The notes beneath the pieces are model-generated. The model did no database searches. It saw nothing but the letters and a program-made list of their open reading frames with translations, and had not been told where the DNA came from. Made by a program: the position numbers and the translations under genes. Shown in pieces: positions 9,051 to 18,256 of a stretch of DNA of 64,000 bases. Each line of letters opens with the position of its first letter. The first letter of the stretch is position 1. This DNA is from Paracoccaceae bacterium (GTDB lineage: Bacteria > Pseudomonadota > Alphaproteobacteria > Rhodobacterales > Rhodobacteraceae). Location: positions 1-64,000 of the forward strand of contig PWZT01000026.1 in the NCBI GenBank assembly GCA_003567315.1, read 5' to 3'.

Positions 9051-9833
9051 ATGGGCATTGTAGAAGAAGCCGGCGCCGCACCGATTGATGTCGCGCGCGA
9101 TCTGACCGAGAACGACTTGCGCGCGGCGCTGCAGGCGGGCTGGTCCGATTTCAAGGCCAACCCCGCCTTCGGGCTGTTCTTTGCCGCATTCTATGTCATC
9201 GGCGGCATGGCACTCTATTTCGGCCTGTTCGCGCGTGGGGAGGCCGCGTGGTTCATCCCCATCGCCGCAGGCTTCCCGCTCTTTGCGCCCTTCGCGGCCG
9301 TGGGGCTTTATGAGGTCAGCCGCCGCCGCGAGGCAGGCGAGAAGATGGATTGGGGCGCGATCCTAACAGCCCTACGCGGGCGCGGCGATGAGCAGTTGCT
9401 CGTCATGGGCGTCGTGGTGCTGATCATCTTCGGCTTCTGGATCATCCTTGCACGCGGGATTTTCGCGATCTTCATGGCGCAATCGGGCATCGGCGGCGAG
9501 TCCCTTGCCCTGCTTGGCACTGGCTCCGGCATCATGATGCTGCTCATCGGCAGCATCATCGGCGCGCTGGTGGCGCTTGCGCTCTTCTCGATCACGGTGG
9601 TCAGCCTGCCCATGCTGCTCGATCGCGATGTGGATTTCATGACCGCGATCATCGTGAGCATGGAGGCGGTGCGCTCGAACCCGCAGACTATGCTGAAATG
9701 GGCCGCGATCATCGCAGTGGGTCTGTTCGCAGCCATGGTGCCGCTCTTTCTGGGGCTTTTTGTCGTGCTGCCCGTGCTGGGCCATGCGACATGGCATATC
9801 TATCGCCGCCTCGTAGCCCCCCCTGCGGCCTGA
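9051..9833 (+). CDS. DUF2189 integral membrane protein
   Basis: A 260-residue protein with a short hydrophilic N-terminus and about six predicted membrane helices, with a charged loop YEVSRRREAGEKMDWGAI between the second and third. That pattern and the GWSDFKANPAFGLFFAAFY start match DUF2189, a family common in alphaproteobacteria and sometimes placed near cytochrome oxidase genes. Function is unknown. The start is well supported by AAGGAGGGAACACG just before ATG 9051. It appears monocistronic. Confidence 0.82.
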   Translation: MGIVEEAGAAPIDVARDLTENDLRAALQAGWSDFKANPAFGLFFAAFYVIGGMALYFGLFARGEAAWFIPIAAGFPLFAPFAAVGLYEVSRRREAGEKMDWGAILTALRGRGDEQLLVMGVVVLIIFGFWIILARGIFAIFMAQSGIGGESLALLGTGSGIMMLLIGSIIGALVALALFSITVVSLPMLLDRDVDFMTAIIVSMEAVRSNPQTMLKWAAIIAVGLFAAMVPLFLGLFVVLPVLGHATWHIYRRLVAPPAA

Positions 9834-9933
9834 TCGGCACGCGCGCAGCTTGCCTGCGCGCGCCCATTCGGGGCTTGGAAGCCCCGCGCCGCAGACCTAT
9901 ACCTTGGGCAACAAACGTCCCGAGGAGAAGCCC

Positions 9934-10665
9934 ATGCCCAACCCAACCGCCGCCATGCTGGTGATCGGCGATGAAATCCTCTCTGGCCGGACGCGCGACG
10001 CGAACATGCACTATCTCGCGGGTGAACTGACCCAGCGCGGCATCGACCTCATGGAAGTGCGGATCGTGACCGACCAGCATGACCGCATCGTGGCCGCGCT
10101 CAATGATCTGCGCGCGGGGCATGACCATGTCTTCACCTCGGGCGGGATCGGCCCCACGCATGACGACATCACTGCCGATGCGGTTGCCGCCGCTTTCGGG
10201 GTCGCGCTCGGCATCCGCGACGATGCCCGCGCCATCCTGGCCGAGCATTATCAGCGCACCGGGCTCGAGCTCAACGCCGCGCGGCTGCGCATGGCGCGCA
10301 TCCCCGAGGGTGCGTGCCTGATCGAGAACCCGGTCTCTGCCGCCCCCGGCTTCTCGCTGGGCAATGTGCATGTCATGGCAGGCGTCCCGGCGGTGTTTCA
10401 GGCGATGGTCGCGGCGCTGTTGCCGGGGCTGGCAGGGGGCGCGGCGCTTTATGCGCAGAACCTGACCATCCCGCGCGGCGAGGGCGAGATCGCCACCGAT
10501 CTGCAAGCGCTGGCCAATGACTACCCGCAGCTCTCCATCGGCTGCTACCCTTATCAGCGCGACGGCGCGTTTGGTGCAAATGTCGTCATTCGCGGGGCCG
10601 AGAAAGCCGATGTCGATGCCGCCCTCGTGCGCCTGTCGGAGCTTTTCCCGGAGGCGATGGCGTGA
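9934..10665 (+). CDS. Molybdopterin-binding (MoCF) domain protein, CinA N-terminal-like
   Basis: A 243-residue protein carrying one MoaB/Mog-type molybdopterin-binding fold, as in the N-terminal half of CinA but without the C-terminal deamidase domain. Motifs are VIGDEILSGRTRDANMHYLA at residues 9-28 and SGGIGPTHDDITADAVAAAFG near 68. I start at ATG 9934, with AGGAGAAG upstream, rather than at the longer open frame from 9850. It overlaps the GNAT gene by four bases (GTGA). A role in nucleotide or cofactor repair is suggested by CinA relatives but is not shown here. Confidence 0.88.
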   Translation: MPNPTAAMLVIGDEILSGRTRDANMHYLAGELTQRGIDLMEVRIVTDQHDRIVAALNDLRAGHDHVFTSGGIGPTHDDITADAVAAAFGVALGIRDDARAILAEHYQRTGLELNAARLRMARIPEGACLIENPVSAAPGFSLGNVHVMAGVPAVFQAMVAALLPGLAGGAALYAQNLTIPRGEGEIATDLQALANDYPQLSIGCYPYQRDGAFGANVVIRGAEKADVDAALVRLSELFPEAMA

Positions 10666-11384
10666 GCCTGCCCGACGCGCTGCGCCTTCAGGCCGCGCTT
10701 GAGGCAACATGGCCCCCCGCCGCCACCGAGATCCGCAATGGCTGGCTGCTGCGCGAGGGCGCGGGCGGCGGCAAGCGCGTCTCTGCCGCAAGCCCGCTGA
10801 CCCCGGAGGCCGACCCGGCCATCGCCGAAGCCGCGATGCATGCGCGCGGCCAGAACGCGCTCTTCCGCCTCGGTGCAGGCGATGCCGCGATTGACGCGCA
10901 ACTCACGGGCCTCGGCTACCGCCTGCTCGATCCTACGCTGATCTACGCGGCCGATGCGGGTGTGCTCGCGCGCAAGCCGGGGCCGGTGAGCCTGTTTGCG
11001 CTCTGGCCGCCGCTCGCGATCATGCGCGACATCTGGGCCGCAGGCGGCATTGATGCGCCGCGCCTTGCGGTCATGGCGCGCGCAGACGGCCCCAAGACCG
11101 CGCTCATCGCCCGCATCGACGACCGTGCCGCAGGGGCGGCCTTCTGCGCGCTCGATGGCGATATCGCCATGTTGCATGCCATTGAGGTGCTGCCCGAGCA
11201 CCGGCGCAAGCGCGTGGGCGAGTTGATCCTGCGCGGCGCGGCCGACTGGGCGCAGGCGGCCGGCGCGCGCTGGCTTGCCCTCGCTGTGACCGAGGCCAAT
11301 ACCGGCGCGCGCGCGCTTTATGAACAGGCCGGCATGGAGATCGTCACACGCTACCATTACCGCGAAGAGGTGAAGAATGACTGA
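10662..11384 (+). CDS. GNAT family N-acetyltransferase
   Basis: A 240-residue protein with a GNAT fold in its C-terminal third. The acetyl-CoA loop is in IEVLPEHRRKRVGELILRGA and is followed by LALAVTEANTGARALYEQAGM, the usual beta5-alpha4 end. The N-terminal 130 residues form a second, weaker domain, so it may be a tandem-GNAT protein. The start codon is GTG, overlapping the previous stop. The acceptor substrate is unknown. It shares an operon with the MoCF-domain and AhpD-like genes. Confidence 0.85.
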   Translation: MSLPDALRLQAALEATWPPAATEIRNGWLLREGAGGGKRVSAASPLTPEADPAIAEAAMHARGQNALFRLGAGDAAIDAQLTGLGYRLLDPTLIYAADAGVLARKPGPVSLFALWPPLAIMRDIWAAGGIDAPRLAVMARADGPKTALIARIDDRAAGAAFCALDGDIAMLHAIEVLPEHRRKRVGELILRGAADWAQAAGARWLALAVTEANTGARALYEQAGMEIVTRYHYREEVKND

Positions 11385-11943
11385 CCAGGTAACCGCACTC
11401 GACCTTCCCCGTGGGGAAGATTTGCCCGAGCGCACCGCGAAATACCTCGCGCTCTGCGAGGAAAAGATCGGCTTCGTGCCCAATGTGCTGCGCGCCTATC
11501 TCTTCGATCTCGCCAAGTTCGATGCCTTTGTCGCGATGTATAACGATCTGATGCTGGGCGAGAGCGGGCTTTCCAAGCTCGAACGCGAGATGATCGCGGT
11601 GGTGGTCTCGTCCATCAACCGCTGCTGGTATTGTCAGGTCGCCCATGGCGCGGCGGTGCGCGAATTGTCGGGCGATCCCATCCTGGGCGAGGCGATGGTG
11701 ATGAATTACCGCACTGCCCCGCTCGACCCGCGCCGCCGCGCGATGCTCGATTTCGCAGCCCTTGTGGCAGAGGCCAGCGCCACAGTCAGCGAGGCCGACC
11801 GCGCGGCGCTGCGCGCGCATGGCTTCTCCGATCGCGATATCTTCGACATCATCGCCGTGGTGGGCTTCTTCTCGATGTCGAACCGCGTGGCCTCCGCCAC
11901 CGGGATGCAGCCGAACCCGGAATATCACGCGATGGCGCGGTAG
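11377..11943 (+). CDS. Peroxidase-related (AhpD/carboxymuconolactone decarboxylase-like) protein
   Basis: A 188-residue all-helical protein of the AhpD-like superfamily. The active-site signature is RCWYCQVAHG: Cys83, Cys86 and His90, with an acidic residue about 13 positions before (LEREMIAVVVSS). These are the residues used in the alkylhydroperoxidase proton relay. The family is annotated as uncharacterised peroxidase-related enzyme. It overlaps the GNAT gene by eight bases and ends a three-gene operon. No AhpC partner is adjacent. Confidence 0.88.
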   Translation: MTDQVTALDLPRGEDLPERTAKYLALCEEKIGFVPNVLRAYLFDLAKFDAFVAMYNDLMLGESGLSKLEREMIAVVVSSINRCWYCQVAHGAAVRELSGDPILGEAMVMNYRTAPLDPRRRAMLDFAALVAEASATVSEADRAALRAHGFSDRDIFDIIAVVGFFSMSNRVASATGMQPNPEYHAMAR

Positions 11944-12016
11944 GGGGTTGCGCCTGATACAAATACCCATCGCCACGTCGACCCAATCCAGACAGCGCGC
12001 GTTTCCCGCGCGGAAT

Positions 12017-12158
12017 CAAGGCCGCAGGCCGCCGCGCAGCGCCCGACCGCCCCCCGGGCGGGCGCTCCTGACCGTCGCACGCCATTGGACCGCCGGAGGA
12101 CGCCGCAGCATAAGGCGCCTGCCACAACCGTCGCAGCGCCCCCCCGCGGTCGGGCGCT
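12017..12158. repeat. Intergenic hairpin repeats (element R3) between AhpD-like gene and lpdA
   Basis: The 354-base gap between 11943 and 12298 has no convincing gene. It holds two AGCGCCC/GGGCGCT hairpins, at 12038-12066 and 12135-12158, which are inverted copies of each other around the core GCAGCGCCCGACCG. The stretch 12017-12050 (CAAGGCCGCAGGCCGC and following) is repeated with a few changes at 30035-30066. Both gene ends point into this gap, so it may serve as a transcript end or be a repeat relic. Confidence 0.5.
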
Positions 12159-12243
12159 ACGCGGCTCATCCACCTCAGACAGACCATCAGTCTGGTCGCG
12201 CGTCTTGAGGCAAAGTGCAGTTTTGTATGAGATACGGCACACC

Positions 12244-12276
12244 AAAAAAGGGGCGCGCGCCGCCGCGCACGCCCCC
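12244..12276 (-). terminator. Intrinsic terminator of lpdA
   Basis: On the minus strand, just after the lpdA stop, a GC-rich stem (GGGGCGTGCG pairing with CGCGCGCCCC, allowing G.U) is followed directly by six T residues, a classic rho-independent terminator. Confidence 0.8.
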
Positions 12277-12297
12277 GATCATCGCATAGCCCCGCGC

Positions 12298-13692
12298 TCA
12301 GAAATGGATCGCGCGCCCATAAGCGTCGAGCACGGATTCATGCATCATCTCGCTCAGTGTCGGATGCGGGAAGACCGTGTTCATCAGGTATTCCTCCGTG
12401 GTTTCCAGGCTGCGGCCCACGACATAGCCCTGGATCAACTCGGTCACTTCCGCGCCCACCATATGCGCGCCCAGCAGCTCGCCGGTCTTGGCGTCGAAGA
12501 TCGTCTTGATCATCCCCTCGGGCTCACCCAGCGCAATCGCCTTGCCATTGCCGATGAAGGGGAAGCGGCCGACCTTCACGCTATGGCCCGCCTCTTTCGC
12601 CTTCGCCTCGGTCAGCCCGACACTGGCCACTTGCGGGTGGCAATAGGTGCAGCCTGCTATCGCGCTCGGCTCCACGGCATGCGGATGCCCGCCCGCGATC
12701 AGCTCGGCCACCATGACGCCCTCATGGCTGGCCTTATGCGCGAGCCACGGCCCATTGGTCGCATCGCCGATCACAAAAAGCCCCTCGACCCCAGTGCGGC
12801 AATATTCATCGGTCACGGCAAAGGACCGGTCGAGCTTCACGCCAAGCTCTTCGAGCCCCAGCCCTTCGGTATTGGCCACGATCCCGACCGCCGAGATCAC
12901 CGTGTCGAATTCCTGCGTCTCGGTCTTGCCGCCGCGCTCGATATGCGCTGTCACCTTGCCCTTGGCGCGGTCGAGCTTCTTGACCGTGGCCTTGGACATG
13001 ATCTTCATGCCCTGCTTCTCGAACTGCTTCTGCGCGAAGGCGGAGATCTCGGCATCCTCCACTGGCAGGATGCGGTCCATCACCTCCACAACGGTCGTAT
13101 CCGCGCCCAAAGTGTTGAAGAAGCTCGCAAACTCGATCCCGATCGCGCCCGAGCCGATCACCAGCAGCTTCTTGGGCATCCGCTTGGGCTCGAGCGCGTG
13201 TTTGTAGGTCCAGACCAGATCGCCATCGGCTTCCAGCCCCGGCAATTCGCGCGCCCGCGCGCCCACCGCCACGATGATGCTCGGCGCGGTCAGCTCTTCG
13301 GTGCCCTTGTCGGTCTTGACCGACACCTTTCCCTTCGCAGGCAGGGTGGCCGCGCCCATGATGACGGTGATCTTGTTCTTCTTCATCAGATGGCCGATGC
13401 CGCCGGTCAACTGCCCCGCCACCTTGCGCGAGCGCTTGACCACGGCATCCAGATCATAGCTGATGTTTTCCGCCTTCAGCCCGAAATCCTTGGCGCGGTG
13501 CATCAGGTGAAACACTTCCGCCGAGCGCAGCATCGCCTTGGTCGGGATGCAGCCCCAGTTCAGGCAGATGCCGCCCAGATGCTCGCGTTCCACGATCGCA
13601 ACCGATTTGCCAAGCTGGGCTGCCCGGATGGCAGCGACATAGCCCCCCGGTCCGGCCCCGATTACGATAACGTCAAACGATCTGGCAGCCAT
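12298..13692 (-). CDS. lpdA: Dihydrolipoyl dehydrogenase (E3)
   Basis: A 464-residue FAD disulfide oxidoreductase that reoxidises lipoyl groups of pyruvate or 2-oxoglutarate dehydrogenase with NAD. The FAD fold is IVIGAGPGGYVAAIRAAQLG, the redox-active pair is Cys43/Cys48 in GGICLNWGCIPTKAM, the NAD fold is VIGSGAIGIEFASFF, and the C-terminal active-site block is FPHPTLSEMMHE. ATG 13692 has GGGAGGAATTCGC upstream. It stands alone, without E1 or E2 genes, so which complex it serves is open. A palindrome and a terminator flank it. Confidence 0.95.
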   Translation of the reverse strand: MAARSFDVIVIGAGPGGYVAAIRAAQLGKSVAIVEREHLGGICLNWGCIPTKAMLRSAEVFHLMHRAKDFGLKAENISYDLDAVVKRSRKVAGQLTGGIGHLMKKNKITVIMGAATLPAKGKVSVKTDKGTEELTAPSIIVAVGARARELPGLEADGDLVWTYKHALEPKRMPKKLLVIGSGAIGIEFASFFNTLGADTTVVEVMDRILPVEDAEISAFAQKQFEKQGMKIMSKATVKKLDRAKGKVTAHIERGGKTETQEFDTVISAVGIVANTEGLGLEELGVKLDRSFAVTDEYCRTGVEGLFVIGDATNGPWLAHKASHEGVMVAELIAGGHPHAVEPSAIAGCTYCHPQVASVGLTEAKAKEAGHSVKVGRFPFIGNGKAIALGEPEGMIKTIFDAKTGELLGAHMVGAEVTELIQGYVVGRSLETTEEYLMNTVFPHPTLSEMMHESVLDAYGRAIHF

Positions 13693-13720
13693 GCGAATTC
13701 CTCCCGTCGCGCCCTGTGCT

Positions 13721-13749
13721 CAAACTAGTTTGGCATTAAACTATTTTGC
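13721..13749 (-). promoter_or_regulatory. Palindrome and direct repeat upstream of lpdA
   Basis: A perfect 12-base palindrome CAAACTAGTTTG at 13721-13732 is followed within a few bases by AAACTATTTT, giving two AAACTA-N-TTT half copies in an otherwise GC-rich region about 30-55 bases before the lpdA start. This is a candidate operator or promoter core; no known regulator's consensus is claimed. Confidence 0.4.
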
Positions 13750-13778
13750 GCAATCTCGCAACGCAAAGCGGGAAGGCC

Positions 13779-13801
13779 CGCCATGCAACGGGTGCATGGC
13801 G
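13779..13801 (-). terminator. Hairpin downstream of the DUF924 gene
   Basis: A perfect 9-bp stem (CGCCATGCA with TGCATGGCG) and a five-base loop lie seven bases after the DUF924 stop. There is no T-run after it, so it may stabilise the mRNA end rather than terminate. Confidence 0.45.
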
Positions 13802-13808
13802 GCGTGTG

Positions 13809-14387
13809 TCAGGCCGCTTCCTTGACCGCGTCAACGGCGACGCTGTAGCCGCCCCGCTCCAGAAAGTCGCGCTCGGGCGGGGTGGTCTCGCGCCCCAGCG
13901 CGTCATTGCGATAGGGGAAGCGACCGAATTCGCGGATCACCGCGCGATGGGCGCGGGCATGGAGCAGATTATGGGCGCCGGTCTCGGGCATGCGCAGCAG
14001 GAACATGCGCACGGCGCGGTCCTGATCCATCTGGCTTTCCGAATGCATCAGCGGCATGTAGAAGAATTGCCGCTCCGGCTCGGGCGTGTGGCGGTCGAAG
14101 CCGAGATGACAGGCCCGCGCAGCCACGCGGCGGGCGATGTCGTCAGTGGCGAAGGCGCGCGCATCGTCGCGGAACATGTTGCGCGGGAACTGATCGGCCA
14201 CGATCAGGAAGGCAAGCGCGCCGCGTGCGCAGGAGGACCAGCGCTCCAGCCGCCCGTCGCGCGCCTTTTCCCACAGCGCCCCGAAACGCTCGCGGATTTC
14301 CGCATCGAGCTTCGGATCGACCGCGTACCAGCCCTTGGGTCCGACTTCATCCACCCAGAACGCGATCACTTCATCAACCGTAGACAT
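13809..14387 (-). CDS. DUF924 family protein
   Basis: A 192-residue helical protein of the DUF924 family, which structurally resembles TPR proteins; no reaction is known. Typical segments are VIAFWVDEVGPKGWY near the N-terminus, FLIVADQFPRNMFRDDARAFA in the middle, and FFYMPLMHSESQMDQDRAV. Several in-frame ATGs (14405, 14399, 14387) are possible; 14387 is preferred because GGTGA lies five bases before it and it gives the usual MSTVDEVIAFW start. It is followed by a hairpin and then lpdA on the same strand. Confidence 0.82.
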   Translation of the reverse strand: MSTVDEVIAFWVDEVGPKGWYAVDPKLDAEIRERFGALWEKARDGRLERWSSCARGALAFLIVADQFPRNMFRDDARAFATDDIARRVAARACHLGFDRHTPEPERQFFYMPLMHSESQMDQDRAVRMFLLRMPETGAHNLLHARAHRAVIREFGRFPYRNDALGRETTPPERDFLERGGYSVAVDAVKEAA

Positions 14388-14486
14388 GTTCTTCACCATG
14401 TTCATTTCACCAGTGAATAAAGCGTGCCAGTGATTCGCGCCTCAGACAAGAAATTCGAGGCACGGCCTGGGTGCGCTGGCAAAACT

Positions 14487-14501
14487 GTGCCGAAAAGGCA
14501 C
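14487..14501 (-). terminator. Weak terminator-like hairpin at the MFS gene end
   Basis: On the minus strand a 5-bp stem GTGCC/GGCAC with loop TTTTC overlaps the MFS stop codon and is followed by AGTTTT. The stem is short, so the call is tentative. Confidence 0.35.
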
Positions 14502-15754
14502 TATTTTCGGTCGGCTTCCGTCTGTTGTTCATACAATTCACTGTAAATCGCATCCACTGTTGCCGCAGAGACCGATGGCGTGACAGCCGCGTAGGGCCCG
14601 GTCTCGGCAACCGAGGGGGCGGTGCGCTGCGTCATCCGCCAGATGGCGTAGAGCGCGAGCATCAGCGTCAGGAAGATGATATACAGGAAAAAGCCCGACG
14701 GCCCGACCGCGCCCAGCAGCCAGCCGATTACCAGCGGCCCGATGATCGCGCCGACGCCATTGACGAACAAGAGCCCGCCCGAGGCCGCCGCCATCTGGTC
14801 ATGCTCCAGATAATCATTCGTATAGGCCACCAGCAGCGAATAGAGCGGGTTGGAGATCCCGCCGATGATCAGCGCAACGCCCAGAAGCCCTGCAAAAGGC
14901 AGATCGAACAGCACTGCCACCGCGCCCCCGGCCGTGCCGATCAGCGCCACGACGACCAGCAGCTTGCGCCGGTCCACCTTGTCGGACAGCCAGCCGATTG
15001 GATACTGAAACAGCAACCCGCCGGAATAGATCGCGCCTGTGAAGATCGAGATCTCGAGCACGCTGAGCCCCGCTTGGGTGCCCCAGACCGCCGTCATCCC
15101 GAACATCGCCGCGAACACGCCCCCCATCAGGAAAGTGCCCACCACACCCAGCGGCGAGACATGGTAAAGCTCGCGGATCGACATGGAGCGCGTGGTCCCG
15201 AACGTGGGGGCAGGGCTGACCGACAGGAGGATCGGTGCGAAGGCCAGCGAGACCAGCACGGAGGGGATGATGAACAGCAGGAAGCCCGCCGGATCGGCGA
15301 AGTTGATCAGCGCCTGTGCTGCGATGATGCCGAGCATCTGCACGATCATGTAGAGCGAGAGCGCCTGCCCGCGATTCTCGTTGCTCGCCGTGTTGTTGAG
15401 CCAGCTTTCCGCCGTGACATATACCCCCGCGAAGCACACGCCGATCAGCACGCGCAGCAATGTCCAGACAATCCAGTCCGGGATCGCGGCATAGAGCACC
15501 AGCACCGCCGAGATGAGCGAACCCAGCGCCGCAAAGACACGCACATGGCCCACGCGGCGGATCATCTCGGGCGCCATGCGCGAGCCGAACAGGAAGCCCG
15601 CGAAATAGGCCGACATCACGATCGACATCTGCACGGTCGAGAATCCCTCGATCGCGCCGCGAATCCCCAGCAGCGTGCCCTGCACGCCATTGCCCACCAT
15701 CAGGAGCATCATGCCCAGCAGTAGCGCCCAGGAGGCAGTGAAAACCTTCAGCAT
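14501..15754 (-). CDS. Major facilitator superfamily transporter
   Basis: A 417-residue inner-membrane carrier with about twelve hydrophobic helices. The loop between helices 2 and 3 has GSRMAPEMIRRVGHVRVFAALG, the MFS motif A region, and the mirrored copy in the second half is PIGWLSDKVDRRKLLVV. The tail (about residues 392-417) is hydrophilic. Closest general type is the YcaD/UMF-like group often annotated as MFS without substrate. It is probably transcribed alone; the next gene upstream, queA, is 82 bases away on the same strand. Confidence 0.88.
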   Translation of the reverse strand: MLKVFTASWALLLGMMLLMVGNGVQGTLLGIRGAIEGFSTVQMSIVMSAYFAGFLFGSRMAPEMIRRVGHVRVFAALGSLISAVLVLYAAIPDWIVWTLLRVLIGVCFAGVYVTAESWLNNTASNENRGQALSLYMIVQMLGIIAAQALINFADPAGFLLFIIPSVLVSLAFAPILLSVSPAPTFGTTRSMSIRELYHVSPLGVVGTFLMGGVFAAMFGMTAVWGTQAGLSVLEISIFTGAIYSGGLLFQYPIGWLSDKVDRRKLLVVVALIGTAGGAVAVLFDLPFAGLLGVALIIGGISNPLYSLLVAYTNDYLEHDQMAAASGGLLFVNGVGAIIGPLVIGWLLGAVGPSGFFLYIIFLTLMLALYAIWRMTQRTAPSVAETGPYAAVTPSVSAATVDAIYSELYEQQTEADRK

Positions 15755-15836
15755 GACGGCTCCAGTCAGTGTTAAACGAAGAGTGTATAGTGATCAGGCG
15801 TTAAGATGCTGTGACAGAAGCGACCCCTCGCGAGCG

Positions 15837-16889
15837 CTATTCCGGCAACAGCAGCGAAGCATCGCCATAGGAGAAGAAGCGGTAGCGCTGCGCGATGGCA
15901 TGGGCGTAGATCTCCATGATCCGCGCGCGCCCCATCAGGGCTGAAACCAGCATCAGCAGCGTGGATTTGGGCAGGTGGAAATTCGTCATCAACCCGTCGG
16001 CGATCCGAAAGCGAAAGCCTGGGGGGATGAAGATATCGGTCTTGCCGGTCCAGGCTGCAATCGCACCAGGCCCGGTCGCCGCCGTCTCGATCAGCCGCAG
16101 TGCGGTCGTGCCCACCGGGATGATCCGCCCCCCGCGCGCCCGCGCGGCCATGATCGTTGCGGCTGCCTCGGGCGTGATCTGCCCCCATTCGGCATGCATC
16201 CTGTGGTCGCGCACATCATCGACCTTGACGGGCAGAAATGTGCCCGCGCCGACATGCAGCGTCACCTCGGCAAAGCCCACGCCCATTGCGCGCAGTTGTT
16301 CCAGAAGCGCGTCATCGAAATGCAGCGAGGCGGTGGGGGCGGCAACCGCCCCTGCCTCGCGGGCGAAAACCGTCTGATAATCCTCGCGATCCTGCGCATC
16401 CGCCGCGCGGCGCCCGGCGATATAGGGGGGCAGGGGCATCTCGCCCGCGACATCGAGGGCTGCGTCAAATTCCGGCCCGCTGAGGTTGAAGCGCAGCACC
16501 ACATCCTCGACCCCGCGCGCGGCGACCTCGGCGCGCAAACCGCCCGCGAACACAATCTCTTCCCCCGCCGCGAGCTTGCGCAAGGGCTTGGCGAGCGCGC
16601 GCCAGCTTCCATCGGGTTGCGGCTCGGTCAGGGTGATCTCCACCTTCGCATGCACGAGCCCCTGCGCGGTGGCGCGCGCCCGCTGCCCTGTCAGCCGCGC
16701 CGGGATCACTTTGGTGGTGTTGATGACCAGCAGATCGCCGGGGCGCAGAATCTCGGGCAGATCGGCCACATGCCGATCCGCGATCGTATCCCGTGAGGCC
16801 ACCAGCAAGCGCGCCGCAGGGCGCGGGCGGACAGGGCGGGTGGCGATCAGCGCCTCGGGCAGATCGAAATCGAAATCCGACAGTTTCAT
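15837..16889 (-). CDS. queA: tRNA preQ1(34) S-adenosylmethionine ribosyltransferase-isomerase
   Basis: A 350-residue enzyme that transfers the ribosyl part of SAM to preQ1 in tRNA, making epoxyqueuosine. It starts [16 protein letters not shown], shows the family blocks [16 protein letters not shown] and [21 protein letters not shown], then [19 protein letters not shown], and ends with [15 protein letters not shown] and [13 protein letters not shown] use ATG 16889; a start seven codons upstream is less likely. Other queuosine genes, such as tgt, are not in the window. Confidence 0.95.
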   Translation of the reverse strand: MKLSDFDFDLPEALIATRPVRPRPAARLLVASRDTIADRHVADLPEILRPGDLLVINTTKVIPARLTGQRARATAQGLVHAKVEITLTEPQPDGSWRALAKPLRKLAAGEEIVFAGGLRAEVAARGVEDVVLRFNLSGPEFDAALDVAGEMPLPPYIAGRRAADAQDREDYQTVFAREAGAVAAPTASLHFDDALLEQLRAMGVGFAEVTLHVGAGTFLPVKVDDVRDHRMHAEWGQITPEAAATIMAARARGGRIIPVGTTALRLIETAATGPGAIAAWTGKTDIFIPPGFRFRIADGLMTNFHLPKSTLLMLVSALMGRARIMEIYAHAIAQRYRFFSYGDASLLLPE

Positions 16890-16988
16890 GGGGGCCCGGT
16901 CCTCAGGCACGAATCACAGGCCGCCCCTTTATCTTGGCCGCCAAGTCGCTACAACTACGCCAAACGCATTCGTGAGTGGGAGATTGCA

Positions 16989-17450
16989 ATGGCTGAGACT
17001 GGCGAGATGGCCCCCGATTTCACCCTGCCCGCCAATGGCGGCGGCGAGGTCACGCTTTCGGCGCTGAAACCCTCGACAGTGGTGCTCTATTTCTACCCGC
17101 GCGACGACACGCCGGGCTGCACCACAGAGGCGCTGGAATTCACGGCACTGGCCGATGAATTCGCGGCCGCCGATACCAAAATCATCGGCATTTCCAAGGA
17201 CACGGTCGCCAAGCATGACAAATTCGTGGCCAAGCATGATCTGGGCGTGATCCTCGCCTCGGATGCCGAAAGCGATGTCTGTGAACGCTATGGCGTCTGG
17301 GTCGAGAAGAACATGTATGGCAAGAAATCCATGGGGATCGAGCGCGCCACTTTCCTGATCGATGGCGATGGCAAGATCACGCAGGTCTGGCGCAAGGTGA
17401 AGGCGAAGGGCCACGCGCAGGAAGTGCTGGCGGCTGTGCGCGGCGTATGA
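16989..17450 (+). CDS. bcp: Thioredoxin-dependent thiol peroxidase (Bcp/PrxQ)
   Basis: A 153-residue peroxiredoxin of the BCP/PrxQ class that removes hydroperoxides with thioredoxin. The active site is YFYPRDDTPGCTTEALEFT; Cys46 or so is peroxidatic. The second cysteine found five residues later in E. coli Bcp is missing (CTTEAL), so it belongs to the one-Cys type or uses another resolving residue. It ends with ERATFLIDGDGKI, also typical. The next gene's ATG overlaps its stop by four bases, linking it to the ferritin-like protein. Confidence 0.94.
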   Translation: MAETGEMAPDFTLPANGGGEVTLSALKPSTVVLYFYPRDDTPGCTTEALEFTALADEFAAADTKIIGISKDTVAKHDKFVAKHDLGVILASDAESDVCERYGVWVEKNMYGKKSMGIERATFLIDGDGKITQVWRKVKAKGHAQEVLAAVRGV

Positions 17451-18256
17451 CCAGCCTGCGCGACATGGCCGTGGAGGTGCTGACCACGGCGGATGGGCGC
17501 GCAAAGACCGCGCGCTCGCACGAACATGCGCGCGCATGGTTCGCCGCGCGCAAATCCGGCACGCCGCTGCCCTTGGGGCAGGCGACCCCGCCTCTGCGCC
17601 CGGCGCGGCCCGAGAGGCCCGAATTGCTGGACCCGCGCGACGTGCCGCGCCGCCGCCCCGGCAGCCCGGAGGGCCGCATCGCGCTCTTGCATGCCATCGC
17701 GCATATCGAGTTGAACGCGGTCGATCTGCATTGGGACATGGTCGCGCGCTTTCCCGAGGTCGAGATGCCGCTGGGCTTCTTCGACGACTGGGTGAAGGCG
17801 GCGGATGAGGAATCCAAGCATTTCAACCTCGTCTGCGATTGTCTGGAAGCGCTGGGCAGCCATTACGGCGCGCTAGCCGCCCATGCGGGCATGTGGCGCG
17901 CGGCGGAGGATACAGCGGGCGATATTCTGGGCCGCCTAGCGGTCGTGCCGATGGTGCTGGAGGCACGCGGGCTCGATGTGACGCCGGGCATGATCGAGAT
18001 TTTCGAGCGCGCGAATGCGGCGCAGGCGGTCGAGGCGCTCAAGGTGATCTATGCCGAGGAGGTGGGGCATGTCGCCTATGGCTCGAAATGGTTCAATTTT
18101 CTCTGCGGTCGGCAGGGGCGCGACCCGCAGCCGGTGTTTCTGGAACTGGTGCGGCGCTATTTTCACGGCCCGCTCAAGCCGCCCTTCAACGAGGAAAAGC
18201 GCGCACAAGCCGGTCTGCCGCCTGATTTCTACTGGCCGCTGACCGAACCGGCGTGA
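17447..18256 (+). CDS. DUF455 ferritin-like domain protein
   Basis: A 269-residue protein with a four-helix ferritin-like core of the DUF455 family, related to MiaE-type di-iron proteins. Possible metal ligands are in ALLHAIAHIELNAVDLHWDM, DEESKHFNLVCDCLE and IYAEEVGHVAYGSKW, which supply Glu and His pairs in helix positions. Its function is unknown, but coupling with the thiol peroxidase Bcp (ATGA overlap) hints at oxidative stress or metal handling. The C-terminus (PPDFYWPL) is family-typical. Confidence 0.86.
   Translation: MTSLRDMAVEVLTTADGRAKTARSHEHARAWFAARKSGTPLPLGQATPPLRPARPERPELLDPRDVPRRRPGSPEGRIALLHAIAHIELNAVDLHWDMVARFPEVEMPLGFFDDWVKAADEESKHFNLVCDCLEALGSHYGALAAHAGMWRAAEDTAGDILGRLAVVPMVLEARGLDVTPGMIEIFERANAAQAVEALKVIYAEEVGHVAYGSKWFNFLCGRQGRDPQPVFLELVRRYFHGPLKPPFNEEKRAQAGLPPDFYWPLTEPA

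Noticed and set aside
14471-15724. A 417-codon open frame opposite the MFS transporter
   Set aside because: Very rich in Arg, Gln and His, no fold-like pattern, fully antisense.
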